From: Puniceicoccales bacterium
GTDB lineage: Bacteria > Verrucomicrobiota > Verrucomicrobiia > Opitutales > LL51
DNA length: 7,635 nt
Direction: 5' to 3'
Assembly: GCA_031278845.1 (NCBI GenBank)
Contig: JAITJQ010000032.1
Coordinates: forward strand, 1-7,635
In this document: piece after piece, positions 1 to 5,702 of the stretch
Position numbering within the stretch: position 1 is the stretch's first letter
Layout: the number at the start of each line of letters is the position of its first letter
The notes under the pieces: model-generated
What the model was told of the DNA's origin: nothing
The model's database searches: none
Seen by the model: the letters and a program-made list of their open reading frames with translations, nothing else
Translations under genes and position numbers: made by a program

Positions 1-129
1 CCGGAGCGTTTAGACGAAGAGTTGAGCAAAATCTTGCAAACGGAATACGGTTTGAAGTCGTGGAAAGATTACAAAAAAGCCCCAACCGAGTTTCACAGTG
101 ACAAGTGGTGGAAGAAGCGCGGATTGTGA
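1..129 (+). CDS. C-terminal end of an unknown protein (partial)
   Basis: An open frame runs in from the left edge for 42 codons and stops at TGA (127-129). The visible tail is charged and aromatic, with a tryptophan pair near the end (FHSDKWWKKRGL). The family is not recognised; a C-terminal toxin or nuclease-like tail is possible but unsupported. The same frame stays open after the TGA as far as 466, so the TGA may be a nonsense mutation within one longer ancestral gene rather than a natural end. Base composition is richer in G+C than in most of the window, as in the following relic. Confidence 0.5.
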   Translation, partial: PERLDEELSKILQTEYGLKSWKDYKKAPTEFHSDKWWKKRGL

Positions 130-734
130 TATTCCGATAAAAAAATTAAAATAAATCCCAAGCCGTTGCCGACGTTTTGGACGAAGGCAGCGGCTGAAAA
201 ATATCAAGAAACTGAAAATATTTTGGACGCCGTGGGAGCCGGAATTGGCGATGCCGCCCTGAGTGCCGTTGGAGGGAATTTGGTGAAAGTGGGCGGAAAA
301 ATATTGGGAAAGGGGGCAAAGTATGTGGGCCGGGGATTGGCTGCTCCCAAAGCTGCTACTCCCAAACTTGCCTTTGCAACGGAAGGATCGGCCTCGAAGT
401 TTACACCCAGTAGTGCGCCCAAGGCCGCCATTCCTCCTCCCGCCCCAGACCTGTTCCCCAACCGGTAGTACAAAAACCACCGGAGAATGTGGTGTTCAGC
501 AAAAAAACCGGAACCGGCGGTGGCAACGGGAAACCCGCTCCGAGGCCGGAGCCGCCTAAACCAGAAAGGATTATAAATATGCGGATGGCGAAATTAAGAG
601 GGAATATTAAAGGAAAAGCAACATCATGCAAATTCTCGGAACTTATTTCAAAAAAAGAGAGAGAAAACTATGAGAAGCACAAAGAGGAGTACATGCGCAT
701 TAGAGATTTACCGCAAAAAACAGAAGAGGAGTGA
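130..734 (+). pseudogene. Frameshifted relic of a Gly/Ala-rich, proline-rich protein
   Basis: Two frames read as one broken protein. From 130 to 468 the frame encodes a Gly/Ala-rich segment (start of it GAGIGDAALSAVGG) followed by a Pro/Ala-rich stretch that ends at TAG (466-468). The frame in use at 489-734 can be read back across that stop as another proline-rich stretch (PVPQPVVQKPPENVV). It then runs through a Gly/Pro linker into a basic, Glu-rich tail ending in EYMRIRDLPQKTEEE and TGA. The simplest reading is a single-base indel near 440-465. Glycine-zipper plus proline-rich linkers are common just before toxin domains in polymorphic toxins, but no toxin domain is visible, so that assignment is inference. 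The possible starts are only TTG (166) and GTG (489), without a clear ribosome binding site. The last ~60 nt belong to a repeat shared with the ankyrin relic at 3640-4074. G+C content drops sharply after about 570. Confidence 0.5.
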
Positions 735-830
735 GTGTGAAGGATCTATAGGATGTCAAAATTATGTGATGGGCCCTTAAAGTTCTTTGCTGAAAAATTT
801 TTTTAGTTTGAGAAAATCCGGACCAAAATA
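673..830 (+). repeat. Direct repeat R1, copy 1 (mate at 4013-4170)
   Basis: This stretch matches 4013-4170 at a constant offset of 3340 without gaps. Over 676-810 I count 8 differences in 135 bases, all transitions. The repeat covers the last 19 or so codons of two otherwise different reading frames (tail KHKEEYMRIRDL then QK and EEE) and about 75-95 nt of downstream non-coding DNA. Similarity fades at 811-830, where copy 1 enters 5S/terminator-derived sequence. Confidence 0.9.
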
Positions 831-921
831 CTGGCAACGACCTACTCTTGCACCACATCGTGGCAGCACTACCGGCGAGCGATTGAAGGCTTAACGATCG
901 CGTTCGGAACGCGTGTTTACT
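811..921 (-). pseudogene. Truncated 5S rRNA fragment A with partial terminator
   Basis: Read on the minus strand, 831-921 matches the 3' three quarters of the functional 5S gene at 7115-7230, including the GUGGUGCGAG region and the 3' helix strand (rc of CTGGCAACG). The flanking AATCCGGACCAAAATA (814-829) is one arm of the rrn terminator. The 5' end of 5S is missing. Internal changes include an altered loop-E region (ACCGGCGAGCG on plus, where the real gene has ACCATCGGCG) and a short deletion after TTCGGAA. The fragment ends at the stop codon of the neighbouring immunity-like gene (917-919). It lacks the 5' strand of helix I, so it cannot form a working 5S rRNA. Confidence 0.88.
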
Positions 922-1318
922 CCTTCTTCAAAGGGGGGATAACTGTCCCGGGTTTTAGCTTCAACGATTCGCCTGTGAATACTTTTTTTCCTATGTCTAC
1001 CAGACGAGGATCATCTGTAAATCCTCCACGTTTGCCTAATCCTGGAATATCACAGGCAATTAAATCCTCCCAGTCCGTATTTCGAATATCCGACGTTCCT
1101 AGAAAAACATACCCTTTTTCCAAAATATACGGTTTTGATTCTCCAATCTCTGCTGGTCGATCTCCAATGGCTAAACCTATTTCACCACGTTCTCCAATCC
1201 ATATAATTTCCACGGGCAACTCACTAATATTGATATGACTATCTATATTTTTCGCTATATCACTCATTTTTATTTTCTTTTTTTTTATACTTTTCAAAAT
1301 ACTATTGTTTTCAATCAT
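917..1318 (-). CDS. Probable immunity protein for the adjacent ADP-ribosyltransferase
   Basis: This is a small soluble protein with no signal peptide or membrane segment. Starting at the ATG at 1318 (133 aa), it overlaps the end of the upstream toxin gene by 8 nt (ATGATTGA), which suggests translational coupling. An alternative ATG at 1267 (116 aa) would avoid the Lys-rich N-terminus encoded by a poly-A tract, and neither start has a strong ribosome binding site. The C-terminal half contains a DWEDLI segment and GGFTDDPRLVDIG, which align with WENLI and NGFTDDSRLISI in the orphan at 2849-3169, so the two are paralogues. The immunity role is inferred from its position directly after a toxin, its small size and the orphan paralogue nearby. 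The family itself is not recognised. The stop codon abuts 5S fragment A. Confidence 0.65.
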   Translation of the reverse strand: MIENNSILKSIKKKKIKMSDIAKNIDSHINISELPVEIIWIGERGEIGLAIGDRPAEIGESKPYILEKGYVFLGTSDIRNTDWEDLIACDIPGLGKRGGFTDDPRLVDIGKKVFTGESLKLKPGTVIPPLKKE

Positions 1319-2579
1319 CCCAACCGTTCCGTATAATCTTCGCAGAAAGGCCATTTAAATTACACACAAATTCCCGTTGAATCCAAAATTTTTCAGGTTT
1401 AATCGGATATCTCCCCTCAGTGTCAAACAAATGAAGAAAATATGGTACCAAAACACGGGAAAAAGGTACTTCGAATTCATAGGTATCTGTACCACCCATG
1501 TTAAACATATCTAAAGGTTCTCCAATGGATGTCGATTCTGCCACATTATGCCGCATGGCAACCGTATCGCCAGTTTTTCTTTGTATGTATTTGGGATCAG
1601 TTTCATCAGTTTCGTATGTCATTCCGCGGAAAACCGTACAAGTACCGGAATGTTTGCCGGGAAAATCAACTTTATTCAAAGCAATGGCCGTAAACGCCTG
1701 ATGCATAGCAACTGTCCTAGCGTATTTCTCTGGATCTCCATCAGAATATTTTTGACAAATTTTCTCAAAAATTTCTTTCAGTTTCAACTTTGTAACTTTT
1801 TGTTCATCTTTATGAAATCCAAGATAATAACTATCTTCCATCTTGTTCCCATCTTGGCGCTGCGTCAGCAAAAAATAGCGCATAGCTTGGCTTGTTCGAT
1901 TCCTTGGTGAAGCCATCTGTTTATTATAATAGTGATCTATAATTTTATAATCTCCTCCATTGTCTTCCATGATTGGTTTCAGTGCTTCGACAGCCGCACT
2001 TATCTTCATGTTCTCCTCAGTGCGCTTCTTAGTGTTCTTTTCAATTAGGCTACTAGGCAATTTTTCATCAATCTTTTTATTGTAAAGAAGCACCATATTT
2101 TTGCCTACGGCTATTGCAAATTCTGGATTATCGCCGCCTTCGATCATTTGCCTGGCATATTCTTTAATATATGCCTGCTTATCGCCTTCAAGACTGCTAA
2201 AGCCTTCTATTTCATCTATTTCTTTCATGGCTTCCATTGCCATTTCTTGGGGAGAAAGTGCATGCTTTTTAAGCCATGCTTCCGCTTTAGCCTCGTCATA
2301 TTCTTTAACAATGGTAATACTTTGATCCGACAGTAGCTCATTTTTTCCTAACCATGCTTTCGCCTCTTTACGAGTTTTAAATTCCCCTACATTACCTAGG
2401 TTCGCCGTCCCGTCTTCTGATAGAATTTTCCCAATAATCGATTCCGTAATTTTTATTTTTCCACCAGGATCTTGTTCTATTTTGACGGTTCCATTCGGTG
2501 TCTTAAATATACCACCTTCCCGTAAAGCTTCCTTAAAACCCACATCTACTATACTTCTTATTCCACCAACAGAATCCAT
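1311..2579 (-). CDS. ADP-ribosyltransferase toxin/effector (RSE class)
   Basis: This 422-residue protein carries, in its last quarter, the three signatures of NAD-dependent mono-ADP-ribosyltransferases of the R-S-E type. They are Arg318 in TVFRGM (strand 1, NAD binding), Ser349-Thr350-Ser351 in AESTSIGEP (the STS motif), and Gln401-Arg402-Glu403 in WIQREFVCNL (a Q/E-x-E motif with catalytic Glu403). Order and spacing fit the fold. A Q-x-E rather than E-x-E motif is known from C3-type enzymes that modify residues other than arginine, so a non-arginine target is possible. Residues 1-310 are charged and mainly helical in appearance, with no recognised delivery domain, signal peptide or membrane segment. 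A type III/VI effector or a short polymorphic toxin is plausible. The ATG at 2579 starts about 80 nt after a terminator hairpin; no strong ribosome binding site is seen. The stop overlaps the immunity-like gene, implying one transcript. Confidence 0.85.
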   Translation of the reverse strand: MDSVGGIRSIVDVGFKEALREGGIFKTPNGTVKIEQDPGGKIKITESIIGKILSEDGTANLGNVGEFKTRKEAKAWLGKNELLSDQSITIVKEYDEAKAEAWLKKHALSPQEMAMEAMKEIDEIEGFSSLEGDKQAYIKEYARQMIEGGDNPEFAIAVGKNMVLLYNKKIDEKLPSSLIEKNTKKRTEENMKISAAVEALKPIMEDNGGDYKIIDHYYNKQMASPRNRTSQAMRYFLLTQRQDGNKMEDSYYLGFHKDEQKVTKLKLKEIFEKICQKYSDGDPEKYARTVAMHQAFTAIALNKVDFPGKHSGTCTVFRGMTYETDETDPKYIQRKTGDTVAMRHNVAESTSIGEPLDMFNMGGTDTYEFEVPFSRVLVPYFLHLFDTEGRYPIKPEKFWIQREFVCNLNGLSAKIIRNGWDD

Positions 2580-2641
2580 ATCTCAATTTCTTACAAACTT
2601 AAAAGAACATTCACATATTGCAAACTCTATTTGTGAATATT

Positions 2642-2690
2642 AATTCAAAAAAAACAAAGTGGGCCAAATATTCCTAAGAACATCCGGCCC
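2642..2690 (-). terminator. rrn-type intrinsic terminator copy upstream of the toxin
   Basis: On the minus strand, GGGCC (rc of 2686-2690) pairs with GGCCC (rc of 2661-2665), extended by GGATGTTC/GAATATTT wobble pairs. ACTTTG and a run of eight T follow (down to 2645). The form matches the terminator after the functional 5S gene. It would insulate the toxin operon from transcription coming from the right. Confidence 0.7.
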
Positions 2691-2749
2691 AAAATACTGG
2701 CAACAACCTACCCTTGCACCACATCGTGGCAGCACTACCGGCGATCGAT
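2655..2749 (-). pseudogene. Truncated 5S rRNA fragment B with terminator
   Basis: On the minus strand, 2697-2749 matches the 3' portion of 5S (about half of the gene). Identity with the real gene ends near 2749, so the 5' half is gone. It shares with fragment A the variants GTGGCAGCAC and ACCGGCGA that differ from the functional copy, and it has its own change CAACAACC. Directly downstream is a recognisable copy of the rrn terminator (2661-2690). The fragment sits between the toxin pair and the orphan immunity gene. Confidence 0.88.
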
Positions 2750-2848
2750 AATCGCATTTGATAAAAACACACACCCATTACCTATTTATAAAAAATGGTA
2801 CTTCAACGTTAATGTCAAGGTTTCTTGAAGAATCGAATCAGAGCCTCT

Positions 2849-3169
2849 TCATTTTTGAGAATCATCTTGAGCAAACCGCACTTCAAGGGGCTTTTCCGGC
2901 AGCCCCAATGGAATATTCAAACGTCCGCGATCAACCATATGTGCAATACTAATGAGACGACTATCATCGGTAAATCCATTGTATATATTTCCAAATTTGG
3001 ATTGGACAGAAATTAAATTTTCCCACTCAATTTCACTCCCCTCTGGACTTCTTAAAATAACCAATCCTTCTTCGTGCAAAATAGCGGAATTTGGTCTCCA
3101 AATCAATAATTGGGAATTGAAGGTAGGGGGAGCTGCAGCCCCCTGAAGAAGGAAATTTTTTATTATCAT
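2849..3169 (-). CDS. Orphan immunity-like protein, N-terminally shortened
   Basis: This 106-residue frame is homologous in its C-terminal two thirds to the immunity-like protein at 917-1318. It shares RP near the start, a hydrophobic VIL/VFL strand, WENLI versus WEDLI, and GFTDD-S/P-RL followed by I/V. The matching N-terminal part (ELPVEIIWIGERGEIG in the paralogue) is missing and replaced by an unrelated lead containing a GC-rich hairpin (3125-3144). No cognate toxin lies next to it. The ATG at 3169 overlaps the ATG of a divergent frame at 3168 and has no ribosome binding site, so the true start is uncertain and the gene may be a relic. Orphan immunity genes left after toxin loss are a known pattern in polymorphic toxin loci; applying it here is inference. 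Confidence 0.5.
   Translation of the reverse strand: MIIKNFLLQGAAAPPTFNSQLLIWRPNSAILHEEGLVILRSPEGSEIEWENLISVQSKFGNIYNGFTDDSRLISIAHMVDRGRLNIPLGLPEKPLEVRFAQDDSQK
3125..3144. other. GC-rich inverted repeat
   Basis: AGGGGG (3125-3130) and CCCCCT (3139-3144) form a 6-bp stem around the 8-nt loop AGCTGCAG. It is unusually GC-rich for its AT-rich surroundings and lies where the orphan immunity frame loses homology to its paralogue, about 50 nt before the next plus-strand gene. It could be a junction scar or an RNA hairpin. In the plus direction an ATTTTTTATT stretch follows after a 10-nt gap, so terminator activity would be weak. Confidence 0.45.
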
Positions 3170-3191
3170 GCATATTTACAAAAGAAAATTG

Positions 3192-3638
3192 ATGGAAAAG
3201 TTAAGATTAATTAAGGTTGTCAGTGTATTTTTTATGGCTTGTTCCAGCAACATGTATGCTTCGTCCGTGAGAGATTTAATCGGTAAAGCAGAAATGCAAA
3301 TAAGCTTTTATATCTCAAAGCTAAAAACAAACTGGACCGAGGAAACATTTAAGGAGTTTAATACGGAAATAGACCGCCTTACAACCCAAACACAAAATCA
3401 CCCTGCTTACATGCTTCGAGAAGAAGCAGGTCTTGAAAAAGTTCGGTTAGAGGGTATTAAAGAGATCATTCAACGTTTGGATGTTTTCAAAAAAGGAAAT
3501 CATAAAAAAGAACAGTATCTGAAGGATCTTATGGGTATTTATGATGAAGGTATTGCTTCGCTTATATTCTCCGTTTTGAAGGCATCACAGAATCAGGAAA
3601 AAGCAAGTCAGCCAAAAGTGGATAAAGATAAAAAATAA
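3192..3638 (+). CDS. Secreted helical protein, probable N-terminal half of a broken ankyrin protein
   Basis: From the ATG at 3192 the protein has 148 residues. It begins with a signal-peptide-like segment (MEKLRLIKVVSVFFMACSSNMYASS: basic start, hydrophobic core, small residues). A start at 3168 would add eight residues and overlap the divergent gene, so 3192 is preferred; neither has a good ribosome binding site. The Cys in FFMACS is a weak lipobox candidate. The rest is polar, charged and mostly helical, ending KVDKDKK, with no recognised family. The stop follows an A6 run (3630-3635). Removing one A would join the frame smoothly to the ankyrin relic at 3640-4074, giving a signal peptide, helical region and ankyrin repeats, an architecture similar to the neighbouring proteins. 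It may therefore be a fragment rather than a complete gene. Confidence 0.6.
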   Translation: MEKLRLIKVVSVFFMACSSNMYASSVRDLIGKAEMQISFYISKLKTNWTEETFKEFNTEIDRLTTQTQNHPAYMLREEAGLEKVRLEGIKEIIQRLDVFKKGNHKKEQYLKDLMGIYDEGIASLIFSVLKASQNQEKASQPKVDKDKK

Positions 3639-3639
3639 T

Positions 3640-4074
3640 AACGATCACAAAGCATTCACAAACGAAGCGAGTGATTTGTTTTTATATATCCAAGACCTCG
3701 TCAATAAATCGATACCCAGTCATAAAAGATGCATGGAATTCCTCAGGGGCGAAGGCAAAAATGCAGATCCCAATGTCTCCGCGGGGGGTATATGCCGATT
3801 GAGCAGTTCAGGCTGACTTTATCCAGGAATAACATTGCTTGAAGAGGCGATATTACATAGATCATTGGAAGATATACGAATGCTTGTCAATAGTAAAAAT
3901 ATCCGAGGAATAGACAATCTAGATGATAGACCAGCAGAAGGTAACCTAAAATACGCTCACGCATTAATGCATACTGCTGTAGCCAGTCCTCAAGAAATGG
4001 AAAAGCGTTGGAAAAAGCACAAAGAAGAGTACATGCGCATTAGAGATTTACTGCAAAAAATAGAAGAGGAGTGA
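3640..4074 (+). pseudogene. Ankyrin-repeat relic with in-frame stop
   Basis: The frame from 3640 encodes HKRCMEFLRGEGKNADPNV, typical of the end of one ankyrin repeat (ADPNV). It is interrupted by TGA at 3814-3816. It resumes in the same frame as PGITLLEEAILHRSLEDIRMLVN, the helix-turn-helix of the next repeat (TLLEEAI, EDIRMLV). The tail (KHKEEYMRIRDLLQKIEEE) and downstream DNA belong to direct repeat R1. There is no good start codon with a ribosome binding site after the TGA; the first candidate is TTG at 3835. The frame probably once followed on from the secreted protein at 3192-3638 through the A6 run at 3630-3635, which would give a protein of about 295 residues. Two independent lesions support decay. 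Confidence 0.65.
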
Positions 4075-4170
4075 GTGTGAAGGATCTATAGGATATCAAA
4101 ATTACGTGATGAGCCTTTAAAGTTCTTTGCTGAAAAATTTTTTCAGTTTGACGAATTCCGTCAAAAAATA
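4013..4170 (+). repeat. Direct repeat R1, copy 2 (mate at 673-830)
   Basis: It matches copy 1 without gaps, covering the C-terminal codons of the ankyrin relic and the non-coding DNA leading to the next ankyrin gene. Unlike copy 1, it does not continue into a 5S fragment; an inverted repeat (4147-4165) occupies that place. Confidence 0.9.
4130..4165. other. Two adjacent inverted repeats upstream of an ankyrin gene
   Basis: CTGAAAAATTTTTTCAG (4130-4146) is a near-perfect palindrome. It is followed at once by TTTGACGAATTCCGTCAAA (4147-4165), a 7-bp stem with loop AATTC. They lie 20 nt before the ankyrin gene at 4186. They could be a transcription end for the upstream frame, a regulator site or a 5' leader structure; neither is followed by a clear T-run on plus. 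Confidence 0.45.
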
Positions 4171-4185
4171 ATCATACGTTTCATT

Positions 4186-5334
4186 ATGCAATATAAAGGA
4201 TGGATATGTGGTGGGATGCTATACGGCATGGGGGTGTTTTTGCCATGTGGGACCGCGGGTTTACAAGCAACGGAAAAAGATGACGAAGCCCAAGTGGCGG
4301 AAACCAATGAAACCCCAATTGCTGCCGAGGTTGATTGTCTCTTCGAGGCCATGCGTGATGGCGATAGCGAAAAGGCGTTACAATTGGTTGAAGACATAAA
4401 AGCAAATGAAACCCCAATTGTTTCCAAGATTGATTATATCATCGAGGCCATGTATAAGGGCGATAGCGAAAAGGCGTTGCAATTGCTTGAAGGCATAGAA
4501 GATAAAGATGTTAACTGCAGAGGCGAAATAAGACCAATTACCCTTTTAGGAGCAGCTGTAATTTGGAACCATATGAATGTGGCTGAGGTTTTGCTTGAGC
4601 GCGGAGCTGATCTTCATATGGAATGTTTTGATCCCGATAGGGAAGCCTGCGCCCCCCGTGATGAACGTTATGGAAATTCCACAGCATTCGGTATGGCAAT
4701 CATCGATAACAATAAGGAAATGATAAAATTCCTCGTAAAACATGGCGTTAATGTAAACACTTTAATTCGGGGATATACTCCACTTCAAGGGATTTGGGGT
4801 AATTATTTTCAGCTAGATGAGGATGGTTATTTTTGGCTAGCTGATAGTGGTATTCCACTGCGGTTAGATCGTGATTATCTTCAGCTAGATGGCCCTAATT
4901 ATTTTGGAGTATATGATGATTGTCTTCAGTTACTCCCGCCGGGTCATAATGGTTTTCTGCTCGATAATAAAGGCTTAAATATCCTTAATGATTGCTGTTG
5001 TAAAAATATTCTAGAATTGATGCGATTGCTTATTGAAAATGGCTCCCGTACAAACACCAGAGGTAAGAAAGGAAATACAATTTTACACTATGTAGCTAGA
5101 GATTTTTCCCGTGGTGGGCCATTCAGTTTCGAACTTCTTGACTTACTATTTGGGGCAGGTGCAGACCCTCGCATAGCGAATAATGAGGGAAAATTGCCAG
5201 CGCAAGAACTCAAACTACTCGATCATGTAGTAGAAAGATTTCCAGAAAGAAGGGAAAATTATAGCAAGACTGTGGATATGTTTCAGCAAAGAATCGACGA
5301 GTTAAATGCCCAGGAGAAATCCCCAGGAGAATAA
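4186..5334 (+). CDS. Secreted ankyrin-repeat protein with a long insert
   Basis: The protein has 382 residues. The N-terminus (MQYKGWICGGMLYGMGVFLPCGTAGLQA) looks like a signal peptide; the Cys after FLP is not a canonical lipobox. Residues 41-106 are two 33-residue direct repeats (NETPI...EAM..GDSEKALQL), encoded by a 99-bp tandem duplication. Ankyrin-type repeats follow at about 117-145 (VAEVLLERGADLH), 163-192 (EMIKFLVKHGVNVN), 196-290 (GYTPL ... ELMRLLIENGSRTN) and 296-330 (GNTILHYVA ... LLFGAGADPRI). The third repeat is split by about 60 residues rich in Tyr, Leu and Asp with internal near-repeats (YFQLDEDG, YLQLDGPN). Ankyrin repeats bind proteins; export suggests a periplasmic role or an effector acting on a host, which is inference. 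The ATG at 4186 lacks a visible ribosome binding site, and no better start that keeps the signal peptide is seen. Confidence 0.85.
   Translation: MQYKGWICGGMLYGMGVFLPCGTAGLQATEKDDEAQVAETNETPIAAEVDCLFEAMRDGDSEKALQLVEDIKANETPIVSKIDYIIEAMYKGDSEKALQLLEGIEDKDVNCRGEIRPITLLGAAVIWNHMNVAEVLLERGADLHMECFDPDREACAPRDERYGNSTAFGMAIIDNNKEMIKFLVKHGVNVNTLIRGYTPLQGIWGNYFQLDEDGYFWLADSGIPLRLDRDYLQLDGPNYFGVYDDCLQLLPPGHNGFLLDNKGLNILNDCCCKNILELMRLLIENGSRTNTRGKKGNTILHYVARDFSRGGPFSFELLDLLFGAGADPRIANNEGKLPAQELKLLDHVVERFPERRENYSKTVDMFQQRIDELNAQEKSPGE
4306..4503 (+). repeat. 99-bp tandem duplication within the ankyrin gene
   Basis: Units 4306-4404 and 4405-4503 both begin AATGAAACCCCAATTG and share GATAGCGAAAAGGCGTT. 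They encode two 33-residue units whose helical core (FEAMRDGDSEKALQLVE and IEAMYKGDSEKALQLLE) resembles an ankyrin repeat. The in-phase length keeps the protein open. Confidence 0.9.
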
Positions 5335-5380
5335 ATCCTCAGGAGTTTCTTTCATCGAAGAAAGAATATAACACACAACG

Positions 5381-5505
5381 CAAAGTGGGCTTGGAATTTT
5401 CGAAGAAAACCTGGCCCAAAATTTTGGCAACGACCTACTCTCGCACCACATCATGGCGGCACTACCGGCGAACGATTGAGGGCTTAACGATCGTGTTCGG
5501 AATGG
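5381..5505 (-). pseudogene. Truncated 5S rRNA fragment C with terminator
   Basis: On the minus strand, 5423-5505 matches the 3' part of 5S up to the segment TCGTGTTCGGAATGG (plus-strand reading), where identity with the real gene ends. A degenerate rrn terminator hairpin lies directly downstream (GGGCTTGG and CCTGGCCC arms, 5387-5417), next to the shared motif CAAAGTGGGC. It carries the same ACCGGCGAACG variant as fragments A and B. It lies in the reverse orientation within the gap between two plus-strand ankyrin genes, whose borders it marks. Confidence 0.87.
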
Positions 5506-5530
5506 AGAAAATATCGCTGTTCCGATTTCT
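5498..5530 (+). repeat. Short repeat R2, copy 1 (mate at 6410-6442)
   Basis: CGGAATGGAGAAAATATC and the following bases match CGGAACGGAGAAAATATC at 6410, with roughly four in five bases shared over 31-33 nt. Here the repeat straddles the end of 5S fragment C, so the same flank appears to have been joined in two places. Confidence 0.6.
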
Positions 5531-5607
5531 TTGTGCCGTAAATCGTAGAATAAAACCGGGAAGTCTGATGGTTGTGTGAAATTTATCGAAAAGTAAAAAA
5601 TAATTAC

Positions 5608-5635
5608 TTGATAAATATTGGAAATATTTTATTAT
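5608..5635 (+). promoter_or_regulatory. Predicted sigma70-type promoter of the ankyrin gene at 5703
   Basis: TTGATA (5608-5613) and TATTAT (5630-5635) are separated by 16 nt, in AT-rich DNA about 70 nt before the start codon. Each box differs from consensus at one or two positions. A second -10 reading, TTATAT at 5632-5637, gives 18-nt spacing. Confidence 0.6.
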
Positions 5636-5641
5636 ATAGTT

Positions 5642-5663
5642 ACCGTCGTAGAAGATCTACGGT
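5642..5663 (+). other. 5' leader hairpin
   Basis: ACCG plus TAGA (5642-5652, with a 3-nt bulge) pairs with TCTACGGT (5656-5663) around a 3-nt loop. It sits just downstream of the predicted -10 box, so it would form at the very 5' end of the mRNA, where such hairpins can stabilise transcripts or bind a regulator. Confidence 0.4.
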
Positions 5664-5702
5664 TGGAATATATTAAATAAAAAATTAAGTACAAGGATAA
5701 AA

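Noticed and set aside
10..480. Long minus-strand open frames over the left edge
   Set aside because: They are antisense to the GC-rich relic, are low in complexity (Phe/Gly/Pro-rich), have no ribosome binding site, and are explained as shadows.
3630..3638. Programmed frameshift at the A6 run to express a fused ankyrin protein
   Set aside because: A6 is short for efficient slippage, no stimulatory structure was seen, and the downstream frame also has a TGA at 3814.
127..3816. Reassigned UGA codon, as two broken frames contain in-frame TGA (127 and 3814)
   Set aside because: The toxin gene ends naturally at TGA with the next gene overlapping it, the well-formed genes use TGG for Trp and contain no internal TGA, and the affected frames also carry frameshifts. 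Decay is simpler.
5385..5579. 64-residue plus-strand frame between the ankyrin genes
   Set aside because: It lies across 5S fragment C and its terminator in antisense, with no protein-like features.
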